This document shows, piece after piece, positions 1 through 8,826 of a DNA stretch of 47,736 nucleotides (position 1 is the first letter of the stretch; every line of letters starts with the position of its first letter). Origin of the DNA: ZC4RG17 sp036259475 (GTDB taxonomy: Bacteria > Actinomycetota > Acidimicrobiia > Spongiisociales > ZC4RG35); contig DATABS010000104.1 in assembly GCA_036259475.1 (NCBI GenBank), positions 1 through 47,736 on the forward strand. Direction: 5' to 3'. The notes beneath the pieces were generated by a model. It searched no databases, was not told where the DNA came from, and was given only the letters and a program-made list of their open reading frames with translations. The position numbers and the translations under genes were made by a program.

Positions 1-12
1 CCAAAACGGGAG

Positions 13-1287
13 CTAGGTGAAGCGCGCCAGGTACTGACGTTTCTTGCCGACGCGGAGGAGAAGGGTGGTCTCCGTGGCGAGGTCGTCGGGGGTGACAGTA
101 CGGGTCGAGTCGGTGACCGGTTCGTCGTTGAGACGCACACCGCCCTGTTCGATCAGCCGCCTCGCCTCGCCGTTGCTCGTGGAGGCACCCACGCGCGTCA
201 TCAGATCGAGGAGACCGAGGCCGCCGTCGAGCTCACGACGAGACAGCTCCACTGTGGGTGCTTGCTCGAAGGCCATGGCGAGGACCCGGTCGTCGAGATC
301 CGTCACCGATCCCCCCCCGAAGAGCACCGCGGTTGCCTCCAGAGCGGCTCTGACGCCGTCCTCGCCGTGGAGGATGCGGGTTGCCTCGGTGGCGAGGAGA
401 CGCTGCCCCGAGCGGGATCCCGGGTCCTCGTGGTGCAGCTTGACCGTATCCGATATGTCGTCGAGCGGCAGAAAGGTGAACATCTTGAGGAATCGCTCCA
501 CGTCGCGGTCGTCGGTGTTCAGCCACCACTGGTAGTAAGCGAACGGCGACGTGATCTCAGGATCGAGCCACGGGGCGTTTCCGGCGGATTTGGAGAACTT
601 CTTGCCGTCGGAGCCCTCGATCAGCGGCCACGTGAGCGCGTGTACCCGCGCGCCGTGGCGGCGCCGAATCAGGTCCACTCCGGCGATGAGGTTGCCCCAT
701 TGGTCCGACCCGCCGATCTGCAGGGTGCATTCGTAGGCGGAGAAGAGGTGGTCGTAGTCCATCGCCTGGAGCAACCCGTAGCTGAACTCGGTGTACGAGA
801 TGCCCTGCTCTCGATCTTCCAGCCGGCGCCGTACTGCCTCGCGCGATATGAGCTGGTTGACGCTGAAATGCTTGCCGATGTCGCGTAGGAACTCGAGGAC
901 CGTCATGTCCTTCGTCCACTCGTAGTTGTCCACGACGACGGTCCCCGACATGTCGAGGACCCGGGCGAAGTCCTGACGGATGCCCGCCAGGTTGCGCTCC
1001 ACGGTCTCTTCGTCCATGAGGGACCGCTCTTCATCCCGAAATGAGGGATCGCCGATCCGTCCCGTGGCACCTCCCGCCAGGACGATGGGTCGGTGCCCCA
1101 TGCGTTGGAGCCACACCATCGTCATGAGGCCTACCAGGTTCCCGACGTGCAACGAGGCGGCGCTCGGGTCGACGCCGTAATAGAAGGTTCGAGGGGCCGA
1201 GTCGAGATGCTGACGAAGGGCGTCTTCGTCGGTGTGGTCCTGGATGAGACCCCGTTCCCTGAGGGTCTCGATGGCGTCCGTCATCAT
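13..1287 (-). CDS. tyrS: Tyrosyl-tRNA synthetase
   Basis: Class I aminoacyl-tRNA synthetase that charges tRNA-Tyr. The HIGH-type motif is the HVGN of SLHVGNLVGL near the N-terminus. The tyrosine-binding stretch QIGGSDQWGNL and the KMSKS-type signature KKFSKSAGN follow, and the C-terminus is an S4-like RNA-binding domain (LIEQGGVRLN). At about 424 residues it has the usual length for bacterial TyrRS. The open frame extends upstream to 1395, but the family N-terminus fits the tandem ATGs at 1287 and 1284. A TAGCGT hexamer at 1292-1297 lies 4 bases from the first and 7 from the second, so 1284 is an equally good start. It is divergent from leuS. Function is certain, the exact start is not. Confidence 0.95.
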   Translation of the reverse strand: MMTDAIETLRERGLIQDHTDEDALRQHLDSAPRTFYYGVDPSAASLHVGNLVGLMTMVWLQRMGHRPIVLAGGATGRIGDPSFRDEERSLMDEETVERNLAGIRQDFARVLDMSGTVVVDNYEWTKDMTVLEFLRDIGKHFSVNQLISREAVRRRLEDREQGISYTEFSYGLLQAMDYDHLFSAYECTLQIGGSDQWGNLIAGVDLIRRRHGARVHALTWPLIEGSDGKKFSKSAGNAPWLDPEITSPFAYYQWWLNTDDRDVERFLKMFTFLPLDDISDTVKLHHEDPGSRSGQRLLATEATRILHGEDGVRAALEATAVLFGGGSVTDLDDRVLAMAFEQAPTVELSRRELDGGLGLLDLMTRVGASTSNGEARRLIEQGGVRLNDEPVTDSTRTVTPDDLATETTLLLRVGKKRQYLARFT

Positions 1288-1291
1288 CGCA

Positions 1292-1297
1292 ACGCTA
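1292..1297 (-). promoter_or_regulatory. Candidate -10 hexamer of tyrS (TAGCGT)
   Basis: TAGCGT lies 7 bases before the second of two tandem ATGs (1284), the same spacing seen at many other starts in this window. No Shine-Dalgarno sequence is visible, so a leaderless or nearly leaderless tyrS mRNA is likely. A -35 box was not identified. Confidence 0.35.
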
Positions 1298-1434
1298 ACG
1301 GAGACGCGCCGGATCGTGGCAGGCTCGTGAATCAGATCTGATGGCGACCGTGTCACCAGGGCACCCTCGTGCCGAGTGTTGCGAGCGGAATCCACTTCCT
1401 CGGGTTTTCAAGGGGGGAGTACCCTCGGGGCTGC

Positions 1435-3861
1435 ATGTCGTACGACCACCAGAAGATCGAAGCCAAGTGGCAGGAGCGCTGGGCCGAGGCCGGAACGTTC
1501 GAGGTCGAGGCCGACCCGGACAGGCCCAAGTTCTACAACCTGTGCATGTACCCGTATCCATCGGGATCGCTCCACCAGGGGCATGTCCGGAACTACACGT
1601 TCGGGGACCTCCTGACTCGTTACAACACGATGCGGGGTTTCAACGTGCTGTCGCCAATGGGATGGGACAGCTTCGGTCTGCCGGCGGAGAACGCCGCCAT
1701 CTCGACACGAGCCCATCCCCGGGAGAACACCGAGGCGCAGATCAACCAGATGCGCGATCAGATCAAGCGCTTGGGGGCGATGTACGACTGGCGCCGAGAA
1801 CTCGCCTCACATCATCCCGACTACTACCGCTGGGACCAATGGCTGTTCCTGCAGTTGTTCGATCAGGGACTGGCCTACAAGGCGGAGGCGCCGGTCAACT
1901 GGTGTCCCAACGACCAGACCGTCCTGGCCAACGAGCAGGTGATCGACGGCCACTGCGAGCGCTGCGGCGCCGAGGTGATCCGGCGCAACCTCAGCCAGTG
2001 GTTCTTCAGGATCACCGACTACGCCGAGCGCCTGTTGGACGACATCGACAAACTCGACCACTGGCCCGACAGGGTCCGGACTATGCAGCGCAACTGGATC
2101 GGTCGCTCAGAAGGCGCCAGGTTCACGATGCAGGTGGCGGACATGGACGCCAGTTTCGATGTCTTCACCACCCGACCAGACACGATCTTCGGGATGACCT
2201 TCGCCGTTGTCTCTCCCGAACATCCGGTGGTCGAGACGTTGGTTCAAGGAACGGACGTCGAGGACGAAGTTCGCGTCTACCAGCAGAAAGCCGCTCGCAT
2301 CTCAGAGGTGGAGCGCCTGGCGGAGGGAGACAAGACCGGCGTCTTCACCGGTCGCTACGCCATCAACCCCGCCAATCAGCAGCGGGTGCCGATCTACGTC
2401 GCCGATTACGTTCTGATGGGATACGGGACAGGAGCCATCATGGCCGTCCCCGGCCAGGACCAGCGCGACTGGGACTTCGCCAGCAAGTACGGGATCGACA
2501 TCATCCGCACGGTCGAGCCTCCCGCCGGGTTCGAAGGCGAGGCCTACGTCGGTGATGGTCCCGCCATCAACTCGGAGTTCCTCGACGGACTGGAGATGGA
2601 GGCGGCGAAGTCCCGGATCATCGATTGGCTGGAAGAGCAACGAGTGGGACGGCGAGAGACCCAGTACCGGTTGCGCGATTGGCTGATCAGCCGCCAGCGA
2701 TACTGGGGTTGTCCCATTCCGATCGTCAGCTGCCCTGACTGCGGATATGTGCCGGTTCCCGAGGACCAGCTGCCGGTGATGCTGCCGGACATCCAGGACT
2801 ACGCACCCAAGGGCCGCTCACCCCTGGCTGCATTGCCGGAGTTCGTCGAGACCATCTGCCCGGCCTGTGGGGGCCCGGCCCAGCGCGAAACCGACACGAT
2901 GGACACGTTCGTTGACAGCTCCTGGTACTTCCTGCGCTTCACCGATGCCCGCAACGACGACCGTATCTTCGATCCGAAAGACGCTTCCTACTGGATGCCG
3001 GTCGACCAGTACATCGGAGGGGTGGAACACGCCGTCCTCCACCTGCTGTACGCCCGGTTCATCACCAAGGTGCTGCATGACATGGGCCTGGCTGCGGTCG
3101 AGGAGCCCTTCGCCCGGCTGTTCACCCAGGGAATGATCACGTTGGGCGGTGCCAAGATGTCGAAGTCGAAGGGCAACGTGGTGGGACCGCTGGAGTTGCT
3201 GGCTTCACATGGCGCGGATGCCCTTCGGCTGTATCACCTCTTCATGGGGCCTCCGACCGATGACACGGTCTGGGACCAGAATGGCATCGACGGGACGGCC
3301 CGATTCCTGGACCGGGTGTGGCGGCTGGTCGCAGGTGACGTGGGCGAGCCAACCGATCGCGAGGAGGACGACGCCGACCGCGAGATTCTGGCGGAGGCCC
3401 ATCGCGCCGTACGCAAGGTGACGGAGGACATCGATCGTTTTGCGTTCAACACGGCCGTTCCGGCCTTGATGACCTTCACCAACGCGCTCACCGACTACGT
3501 GCGCGCAGGAGCCAGGCGAGAGACCTTCGACCGGGCTGTCGAGCTGTTGCTGCTGACGCTCTCGCCGATGGCTCCTCATATCACGCACGAGCTGTGGGAA
3601 ATGACCGGCCACTCGACACTGCTGGCTTCCGAGCCGTGGCCCGAGTGGGATCCGGACCTCGTCGAGAGAGAGGTCGTGACGTTGGTAGTCCAGGTCAACG
3701 GCAAGGTGCGGGACCGCTTCGAGGTGGACGCGTCGATCGAAGCGGAGGAAGCCGAGCGGCTGGCCCTCGACTCGGAGAGGATCCGCCAGTGGATCGGCGA
3801 AGGGGAAGTTCAACGAGTCGTGTCGCGACCGCCGCGCCTCGTCAACATCGTCGTGGGATGA
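1435..3861 (+). CDS. leuS: Leucyl-tRNA synthetase
   Basis: Charges tRNA-Leu. The N-terminus carries the LeuRS form of HIGH (PYPSGSLHQGHVRNY). The editing domain (CP1) includes TTRPDTIFGMTF, DTFVDSSWYFLRF marks the return to the catalytic core, and the KMSKS loop is KMSKSKGNVV. Zinc-ribbon-like Cys pairs (CPDCGY, CPACGG) are present. At 808 residues it is normal for a bacterial LeuRS. The ATG at 1435 is chosen because family similarity starts there (YDHQKIEAKWQERW); the open frame reaches back to 1369. A purine-rich run lies about 15 bases upstream and a TACCCT hexamer 9 bases upstream. The stop overlaps the next gene as ATGA. No T-box leader was recognised. Confidence 0.96.
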   Translation: MSYDHQKIEAKWQERWAEAGTFEVEADPDRPKFYNLCMYPYPSGSLHQGHVRNYTFGDLLTRYNTMRGFNVLSPMGWDSFGLPAENAAISTRAHPRENTEAQINQMRDQIKRLGAMYDWRRELASHHPDYYRWDQWLFLQLFDQGLAYKAEAPVNWCPNDQTVLANEQVIDGHCERCGAEVIRRNLSQWFFRITDYAERLLDDIDKLDHWPDRVRTMQRNWIGRSEGARFTMQVADMDASFDVFTTRPDTIFGMTFAVVSPEHPVVETLVQGTDVEDEVRVYQQKAARISEVERLAEGDKTGVFTGRYAINPANQQRVPIYVADYVLMGYGTGAIMAVPGQDQRDWDFASKYGIDIIRTVEPPAGFEGEAYVGDGPAINSEFLDGLEMEAAKSRIIDWLEEQRVGRRETQYRLRDWLISRQRYWGCPIPIVSCPDCGYVPVPEDQLPVMLPDIQDYAPKGRSPLAALPEFVETICPACGGPAQRETDTMDTFVDSSWYFLRFTDARNDDRIFDPKDASYWMPVDQYIGGVEHAVLHLLYARFITKVLHDMGLAAVEEPFARLFTQGMITLGGAKMSKSKGNVVGPLELLASHGADALRLYHLFMGPPTDDTVWDQNGIDGTARFLDRVWRLVAGDVGEPTDREEDDADREILAEAHRAVRKVTEDIDRFAFNTAVPALMTFTNALTDYVRAGARRETFDRAVELLLLTLSPMAPHITHELWEMTGHSTLLASEPWPEWDPDLVEREVVTLVVQVNGKVRDRFEVDASIEAEEAERLALDSERIRQWIGEGEVQRVVSRPPRLVNIVVG

Positions 3862-4241
3862 ACGCATCCGATGTGTTGGGCGACCGCGACACGCCCGCCC
3901 TCAGGGTTCGGTTGCTCCCGGTGCGTCCCGCCAACGTCGACGTGCGGCGATTCCCTCGGTGGTTGGACCGGGTCTGGCCGAAATGGGTGGGGGCGGTCAC
4001 GATGCCGTGGGCGATCTACGTGCGAAATGCAGTCCTGGAAGGTGATTCAGACCGCCTGTCCCGACTCATCGTCCACGAGCTGATCCACGTCCAGCAGTGG
4101 AAGACCCATGGCGTGGTCGGGTTCCTCCGCCACTATCTCGAGGACTACACCCGCGCTCGCCTGCGGCGAATGAGCCACCATGACGCCTATCGGGCGATCA
4201 CGTTGGAGGCGGAGGCCCGCGAAGCCGTCGACCTGCTTTGA
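3858..4241 (+). CDS. Small HExxH putative zinc metallopeptidase-like protein
   Basis: A 127-residue protein of unassigned function, translationally coupled to leuS by an ATGA overlap. It contains HELIHVQQW, an HExxH zinc-binding/catalytic motif, followed about 40 residues later by an acidic segment (LEAEAREA) that could supply the third ligand, as in gluzincin folds and the DUF4157-like peptidase group. No signal peptide or membrane segment is seen, so it is probably cytosolic. Peptidase activity is inferred from the motif alone; the protein is much shorter than typical secreted metallopeptidases. Coupling to leuS suggests co-expression, not necessarily a shared pathway. Confidence 0.7.
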   Translation: MNASDVLGDRDTPALRVRLLPVRPANVDVRRFPRWLDRVWPKWVGAVTMPWAIYVRNAVLEGDSDRLSRLIVHELIHVQQWKTHGVVGFLRHYLEDYTRARLRRMSHHDAYRAITLEAEAREAVDLL

Positions 4242-4320
4242 TCGGGGCGCTTCCGACAAAGACGCTCGAACCAGGTGCGAGCAGGGGCCGCGATCGGCGT
4301 AAGTAGCCGAGAGGCCGGCG

Positions 4321-4337
4321 ACTTCCGACTTCCGACT
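4321..4337. repeat. Tandem heptamer repeat abutting the ppk2 stop codon
   Basis: On the minus strand this reads AGTCGGAAGTCGGAAGT, about two and a half copies of a 7-base unit (AGTCGGA). The first bases are part of the ppk2 stop codon. The same 17 bases recur at 11838-11854, again just after a stop codon in a convergent intergenic gap. Confidence 0.75.
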
Positions 4338-5145
4338 ATTCGATGACCACGTCCGATAGGTCGTCCGGGTTCCGGGGATATTCACATCCCAGCGACTCGA
4401 TCAGGTCCACCATGATCTCGCCGATCACCAGCTTCCGATACCACTTGCGGTCTCCGGGGATCACATACCAGGGGGCGAACTCCGTCGAGGTGCGGGACAG
4501 GGCTTCGGCATACGCCGCCTGGTACTCATCCCAGCGCTTGCGAGTGTCCAGATCACCCAAGCTGAACTTCCAGTGCTTCTCGGGATCGTCCAGGCGCGCC
4601 TGGAGCCGCTCCTTTTGCTCGTCTTTCGAGATATGGATGAAAAACTTCACAATGGTCGTGCCCTCCGCCGCTAGCAGTCGTTCGAACTCGACGATCTGGT
4701 CGAAGCGGGCTCGCCATGTGTCCTCCCCAACGAGATTTTCCACTCTGACCACCAGCACGTCCTCGTAGTGGCTGCGGTTGAAGATCACGATTTGCCCATC
4801 GCCCGGGGTCCGGGGATGCACCCTCCACAGATAGTCGTGCGCCAGCTCTCCTGGAGTGGGGACCCCGAATGATGCGACGTCGACCCCCTGGGGGTTCATC
4901 CTCCCGAACACGTCTCGGATAGTGGAGTCCTTGCCGCCGGTGTCCATCGCCTGGAGAACAACCAGAAGGCGGTGCGAGCCGTCGGCGTAAAAGACACGCT
5001 GCAGCTCCGCCAGCCGATTGGCGACTTCCTTCACTCTGTCCTTGCCGTCGGACTTGCCGCCCGACCAGCCCTCGTCGGAGCGGGTCGGATAGTCGGCGAG
5101 GTCCACTTCGTCGCCGGGTGCTACCAGAAAGGATTCGTACACCAT
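4336..5145 (-). CDS. ppk2: Polyphosphate kinase 2 family protein (polyphosphate:nucleotide phosphotransferase)
   Basis: PPK2 enzymes move phosphate between inorganic polyphosphate and nucleotides in the cytosol. The Walker A-like loop is in LQAMDTGGKDSTIRDVFGRM, the Walker B-like Asp/Asn-rich segment in IVIFNRSHYEDVLVVRV, and the lid region in KFFIHISKDEQKERLQAR. The 269-residue length fits the short single-domain PPK2 class. The start at 5145 (MVYESFLVAPGDEVDL) matches the family N-terminus; the open frame runs back to 5433 but that part overlaps comEA and looks non-coding. A TATCGT hexamer sits exactly 6 bases before the ATG. It is convergent with the HExxH gene and divergent from comEA. 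Whether it makes or uses ATP, ADP or AMP cannot be told from sequence. Confidence 0.93.
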   Translation of the reverse strand: MVYESFLVAPGDEVDLADYPTRSDEGWSGGKSDGKDRVKEVANRLAELQRVFYADGSHRLLVVLQAMDTGGKDSTIRDVFGRMNPQGVDVASFGVPTPGELAHDYLWRVHPRTPGDGQIVIFNRSHYEDVLVVRVENLVGEDTWRARFDQIVEFERLLAAEGTTIVKFFIHISKDEQKERLQARLDDPEKHWKFSLGDLDTRKRWDEYQAAYAEALSRTSTEFAPWYVIPGDRKWYRKLVIGEIMVDLIESLGCEYPRNPDDLSDVVIE

Positions 5146-5151
5146 CAGGGC

Positions 5152-5157
5152 ACGATA
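5152..5157 (-). promoter_or_regulatory. Candidate -10 hexamer of ppk2 (TATCGT, 6 bases before ATG)
   Basis: TATCGT ends 6 bases upstream of the ppk2 ATG and no Shine-Dalgarno sequence is present, which fits transcription starting at or next to the start codon. Confidence 0.45.
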
Positions 5158-5265
5158 GATCCAGCGCGATCTCCGCTCGGGGCCAAGGGGGTAGTTGCCA
5201 CCCACCCGGTTGAGTAGAACGGAGGGTGCAGCGGCGCCTCGAGGGCGGGCCGACCGAGGAGGAAG

Positions 5266-5847
5266 ATGGACCGCCGCTGGATACTCGCCGCCGGGGTGGC
5301 GGCCGCCTCGGTGCTGGCCGGAATCTGGTGGGGTAGGGGAGTCACGCCGGTCGGCGACCTCCCGCCGGCTGTCCTCCCCACCTCCGGTTCCACCGTGGCG
5401 GCGAATGCGCCGAACGACACGATCGTCGTCCATGTGGCCGGCTGGGTGCTACGTCCCGGCCTGGTGGAGGTCCCGAAAGGAAGCCGCGTGGGAGCCGCCC
5501 TGGCGGCAGCCGGCGGCTTACGCCCTGGTGCCTCTTTCGAGGCGCTCAACCTGGCGACCGTGCTTTCGGACGGCCAACAGGTCCACGTGCCCGGCCCGGG
5601 TGCCGTCCACCGATCCGCTGAAGCTCCGGATGCCGAAACGAGAGACGACGGCGGGATGATCCACCTCAATTCCGCCACGGTCGCCGACCTGGAATCTCTT
5701 CCGGGCGTCGGGCCCGTTTTGGCAGAGCGGATCCTGGCCCACCGCGAAGACCACGGGGATTACGAGAGCGTCGAGGACCTGCTCGGAGTCGCCGGGATCG
5801 GAGAGGCGAAGTTGAACTCGATCAGGGACCTGGTCGTTGTCCCCTGA
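5266..5847 (+). CDS. comEA: ComEA-like DNA-binding competence protein
   Basis: Membrane-anchored receptor that binds double-stranded DNA during natural transformation. The N-terminus is one membrane segment (ILAAGVAAASVLAGIWW). An SLBB-type domain follows (VVHVAGWVLRPGLVEVP, residues about 52-110). The C-terminus has a tandem helix-hairpin-helix DNA-binding domain with HLNSATVADLESLPGVGP and DLLGVAGIGEAKLNSI. The 193-residue length is typical. The start has a strong GAGGAGG Shine-Dalgarno sequence. The 3' end overlaps comEC by 11 bases, so the two are coupled. Confidence 0.93.
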   Translation: MDRRWILAAGVAAASVLAGIWWGRGVTPVGDLPPAVLPTSGSTVAANAPNDTIVVHVAGWVLRPGLVEVPKGSRVGAALAAAGGLRPGASFEALNLATVLSDGQQVHVPGPGAVHRSAEAPDAETRDDGGMIHLNSATVADLESLPGVGPVLAERILAHREDHGDYESVEDLLGVAGIGEAKLNSIRDLVVVP

Positions 5848-7978
5848 CCTGTTCGGAGTTGCTGCACGGTCGTGGACAGTCCTCTTCGTGGCGGCACTGG
5901 TCTGGGGTGGGGCTGTCGCCGGTCGGTGGTGGGGATGGGCCGGCGTGATCGTGGTCGCCTTGGCAAGCGCGGCCACAGCGGTCTTGCCACCGTGGCGGCC
6001 GATGCTCGGCATCGCCCTCGTCCTGGCGGTTGCCGGCTGGTGGTCGGGTCACTCCGCCGCACTCCGCGAACAGGCAATCCTCGACTTCGTGACGGCTGAG
6101 GGGCCGGTCGACTTGCCGGTTCGGCTCCTAGTCGACCCCCGGCAAGGTGACTACGGCTGGTGGGCACTTGCCGTTGCCGACCCAGCCGGAGCCCGTCCCG
6201 ATTCCATCCCCATGCTTCTCTCGTTCGAGGACGAACCGCCCGGCCAGGCGGGCCAACATCTCGAAGTGGTCGGACGGATGGCCGGTCGAACCGGCCGCGC
6301 CCGAGGAGATCCGTACTCGGGTGTGCTCTTCGTCACTCAGATCCGGCTGGTGGACGACAAGCAGGCGCCGTGGTGGGAAGCCGGAAACGGGATCCGCAAG
6401 ACGGCGCTGGAACGGCTCCACGGAAGAGGCGCCGAGCACGCGCTGCTGGCCGGGTTTCTCGTCGGCGACACCTCCGAGGTTCCCGACGCCGACTTGGAGG
6501 CGATGCGCCGCACAGGCCTCAGCCATCTCGTCGCCGTCTCCGGGAGCAACGTATCGCTGTTTCTCATGCTCACGCTATTGGCCGCCGGACCACTAGCCGC
6601 CGGTCCCCGGCGGCGCGCCGTCATCGGGCTGATCGCGCTGGCCGTTCTGGTCGTGGCGACACGCTGGGAGCCCTCGGTGGTTCGAGCGTGCGCCATGGCG
6701 GGCCTCGTCCTCGCCGGTCGAGTGGGCGGTTGGGCGCTCGACACCGTGACGTCTTTGGGGGTGACCGTGATCGGAGTTGTGGTCCTCTTCGGCGAGATGG
6801 CGACCGACGTGGGGTTCACGCTGTCGGTTCTGGCGACTCTCGGCGTTCTGGTGGGAGGCATGCTGTCGTCTCCGTCGATGCCACGGTTTCTGGGGTCGGC
6901 CCTCGCTGCCACTTTGGGAGCTCAGGTGGCAGTCGCTCCCGTTCTCCTGACGGTGTTCGGCTCCATGCCGCTGATGGCGCCGGTTACGAACCTCGTGGCG
7001 GTCCCTATCGTCGCCGTCTCCACGGCTTTCGGGGCGGTCGGCGTCGCACTCGGTTTCGAAATGCTCATCGGAGTCGCCGCCGCAGGCGCGGGCATGGTGC
7101 TGAGCGTGGCGCGCATGGGAGCCTCCTGGCCCCAGATCGGATGGGAGGCGGTGCCGATCGCTCTGGCGGTGGCCCTCTTTCTCGCCGTGAGCAGACTCCG
7201 GCCGTTCGCCGCCCTGGTCGGCGCTGCTCTCGTCGGCTTCACGTTGATGTCCGGCCCCAGCCGGCTACCCCCGCCGGCGGCGGTAATTTTCGACGTCGGC
7301 CAGGGTGACGCAATCCTCGTAGTATCGAACGACCATCGGACGATGCTCGTGGACGGGGGACCGGATCCGGCGATCCTCGAGCAGAAGCTGTCGGCATACG
7401 GCATCACCCGCCTGGATCTCGTCGTTCTAACGCATGTTCACGCCGACCACGCCACCGGTCTCGAGGCCGTCATTGGACGGCGGCCGGTCGGCGAGATCTG
7501 GTTGCCTTCCCCTCCGCACTCCACCCCGGCTTCCCGGAGGGTGCGGCTCCTGACCAATGAGACAGGTATTCCCAGCCGCCACGCTCCTGTCGGGCACACG
7601 GTCACGCTGGGTGACCTCGTGGTCGAGGTTCTGGCGCCGGTGCGGCGCTACGCCTCACCCAACGATCAGTCCGTGGTCCTCCTGATACATGCCCCCGGGG
7701 GACCACGCCTCCTCCTGACCGGAGACATCGAGACGTACGCCCAGGCCGATTTGGCCGGATTGAAAGCCGACATTCTCAAGGTACCGCATCAGGGCGCGGC
7801 CACTTCCGATACGGCCTGGCTCGCCGCAGTCGGGGCGGACGAAGCCATCATCTCGGTGGGACCCAACGACTTCGGTCATCCATCGGACGGGGTGATTGCG
7901 GCTCTGCGGTCGGCGGGATCGAAGGTGACACGCACCGATGTCGAAGGTGACGTGGTCGTCCCGCTGGCGCCACGTTGA
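5837..7978 (+). CDS. comEC: ComEC/Rec2 family DNA uptake channel
   Basis: Multi-pass membrane protein that carries single-stranded DNA into the cytoplasm in competent cells. The N-terminal part has several membrane segments. The central Competence domain includes the characteristic GLSHLVAVSGSNVSLFLML. The C-terminal part is a metallo-beta-lactamase-like domain with DVGQGDAILV and THVHADHATGLEAV, a likely nuclease site. At 713 residues it is complete. Translation is assigned to a TTG at 5837 inside the end of comEA. Its stop overlaps the TTG of the next gene as TTGA. With comEA it implies a transformation system; the pilus genes are not in the window. Confidence 0.93.
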   Translation: MSPDLFGVAARSWTVLFVAALVWGGAVAGRWWGWAGVIVVALASAATAVLPPWRPMLGIALVLAVAGWWSGHSAALREQAILDFVTAEGPVDLPVRLLVDPRQGDYGWWALAVADPAGARPDSIPMLLSFEDEPPGQAGQHLEVVGRMAGRTGRARGDPYSGVLFVTQIRLVDDKQAPWWEAGNGIRKTALERLHGRGAEHALLAGFLVGDTSEVPDADLEAMRRTGLSHLVAVSGSNVSLFLMLTLLAAGPLAAGPRRRAVIGLIALAVLVVATRWEPSVVRACAMAGLVLAGRVGGWALDTVTSLGVTVIGVVVLFGEMATDVGFTLSVLATLGVLVGGMLSSPSMPRFLGSALAATLGAQVAVAPVLLTVFGSMPLMAPVTNLVAVPIVAVSTAFGAVGVALGFEMLIGVAAAGAGMVLSVARMGASWPQIGWEAVPIALAVALFLAVSRLRPFAALVGAALVGFTLMSGPSRLPPPAAVIFDVGQGDAILVVSNDHRTMLVDGGPDPAILEQKLSAYGITRLDLVVLTHVHADHATGLEAVIGRRPVGEIWLPSPPHSTPASRRVRLLTNETGIPSRHAPVGHTVTLGDLVVEVLAPVRRYASPNDQSVVLLIHAPGGPRLLLTGDIETYAQADLAGLKADILKVPHQGAATSDTAWLAAVGADEAIISVGPNDFGHPSDGVIAALRSAGSKVTRTDVEGDVVVPLAPR

Positions 7979-8826
7979 CGCTCGACGGACGGCCATCGAA
8001 ACTGCCACCGATGTATCAGGGTGAGTTGCGGGTCGGTGGTCGGACCCTGATCTTCGGAGACGTCACATATGTGATGGGTGTCATCAATGTCTCGCCGGAG
8101 TCGCGCAACCCCCATACGGTGGTCACCTCTCCGGCGTCGGCGCTGTCCTTGGCTCGGCGCTACCGCGAGTGGGGGGCGGACCTGGTCGACGTCGGAGGAC
8201 AATCGTCGCACTTCGAGAACCCCACGATCCCCGAAAGCGACGAGATCGAGCGGGTCGTGCCTGTGGTCGAGATCTTGGCTCAGGACGGGTTCGTGGTCGC
8301 CGTGGACACATGGAAGCCGGCGGTGGCTGAGGCCGCCCTGGCCGCGGGGGCTCTCCTGATCAACGACACCGGAGGCTTCCGGTCGCCCCAGATGCGGGCA
8401 GCCGTGGAGACGTCCGACGCCGGCGTCATCGCCGTCCACGTCGAGGGCGAAAATCCGCACGCCGTGGGAGAAGTCATCGGAGGCCCTGACGCGGCCCAGC
8501 GCCGAGCCGAGGAGTTTCGCGCCCTGCTCGCCGGATTGGATCCCGACGTGGCTTCACGTCTCATCCTCGATCCCGGAATCGCCATCAACTATCGCGGCGA
8601 CTACGCCGCCTACACGCGGCTGCAGATGGATGTGATTCGGCACAGCGACGTATTCACCGCTCTCGGCCGACCACTGCTCATCCCGATTCCTCGTAAGAGG
8701 GACATCCACTGGGTGAGTGCTTACATCGCCCTTGCCCTCGAGAACGGAGCCGACATCATCCGGGTGCATGACATCGCCATCGCTGCCAGCCTCACCAGGC
8801 TCTGGGATCGCAACGTCGAACGATGA
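7975..8826 (+). CDS. Dihydropteroate synthase-like pterin-binding protein (divergent)
   Basis: A TIM-barrel protein of the FolP family. Recognisable motifs are MGVINVSPES (for MGVLNVTPDS), VAVDTWKPAVAEAAL, INDTGGF, LDPGIAIN, PRKRDI and DIIRVHDI. The loop that contacts p-aminobenzoate in true synthases (GGESTRPG) is here GGQSSHFE and lacks the Arg, and the LDPGIGFGK segment lacks its Lys. It may therefore be a non-canonical pterin-binding paralogue, not the folate-pathway enzyme. The assigned start is a TTG overlapping the comEC stop (TTGA); an ATG at 8011 is the alternative. The stop overlaps the next start as ATGA. 283 residues. Confidence 0.82.
   Translation: MTLDGRPSKLPPMYQGELRVGGRTLIFGDVTYVMGVINVSPESRNPHTVVTSPASALSLARRYREWGADLVDVGGQSSHFENPTIPESDEIERVVPVVEILAQDGFVVAVDTWKPAVAEAALAAGALLINDTGGFRSPQMRAAVETSDAGVIAVHVEGENPHAVGEVIGGPDAAQRRAEEFRALLAGLDPDVASRLILDPGIAINYRGDYAAYTRLQMDVIRHSDVFTALGRPLLIPIPRKRDIHWVSAYIALALENGADIIRVHDIAIAASLTRLWDRNVER

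Noticed and set aside
1288..1434. A T-box leader in front of leuS
   Set aside because: The gap is only 147 bases, shared with divergent tyrS, and I find no T-box sequence or specifier stem.
5837..5847. A frameshift joining comEA and comEC
   Set aside because: Each has complete domain architecture; the 11-base overlap is ordinary coupling with a TTG start.
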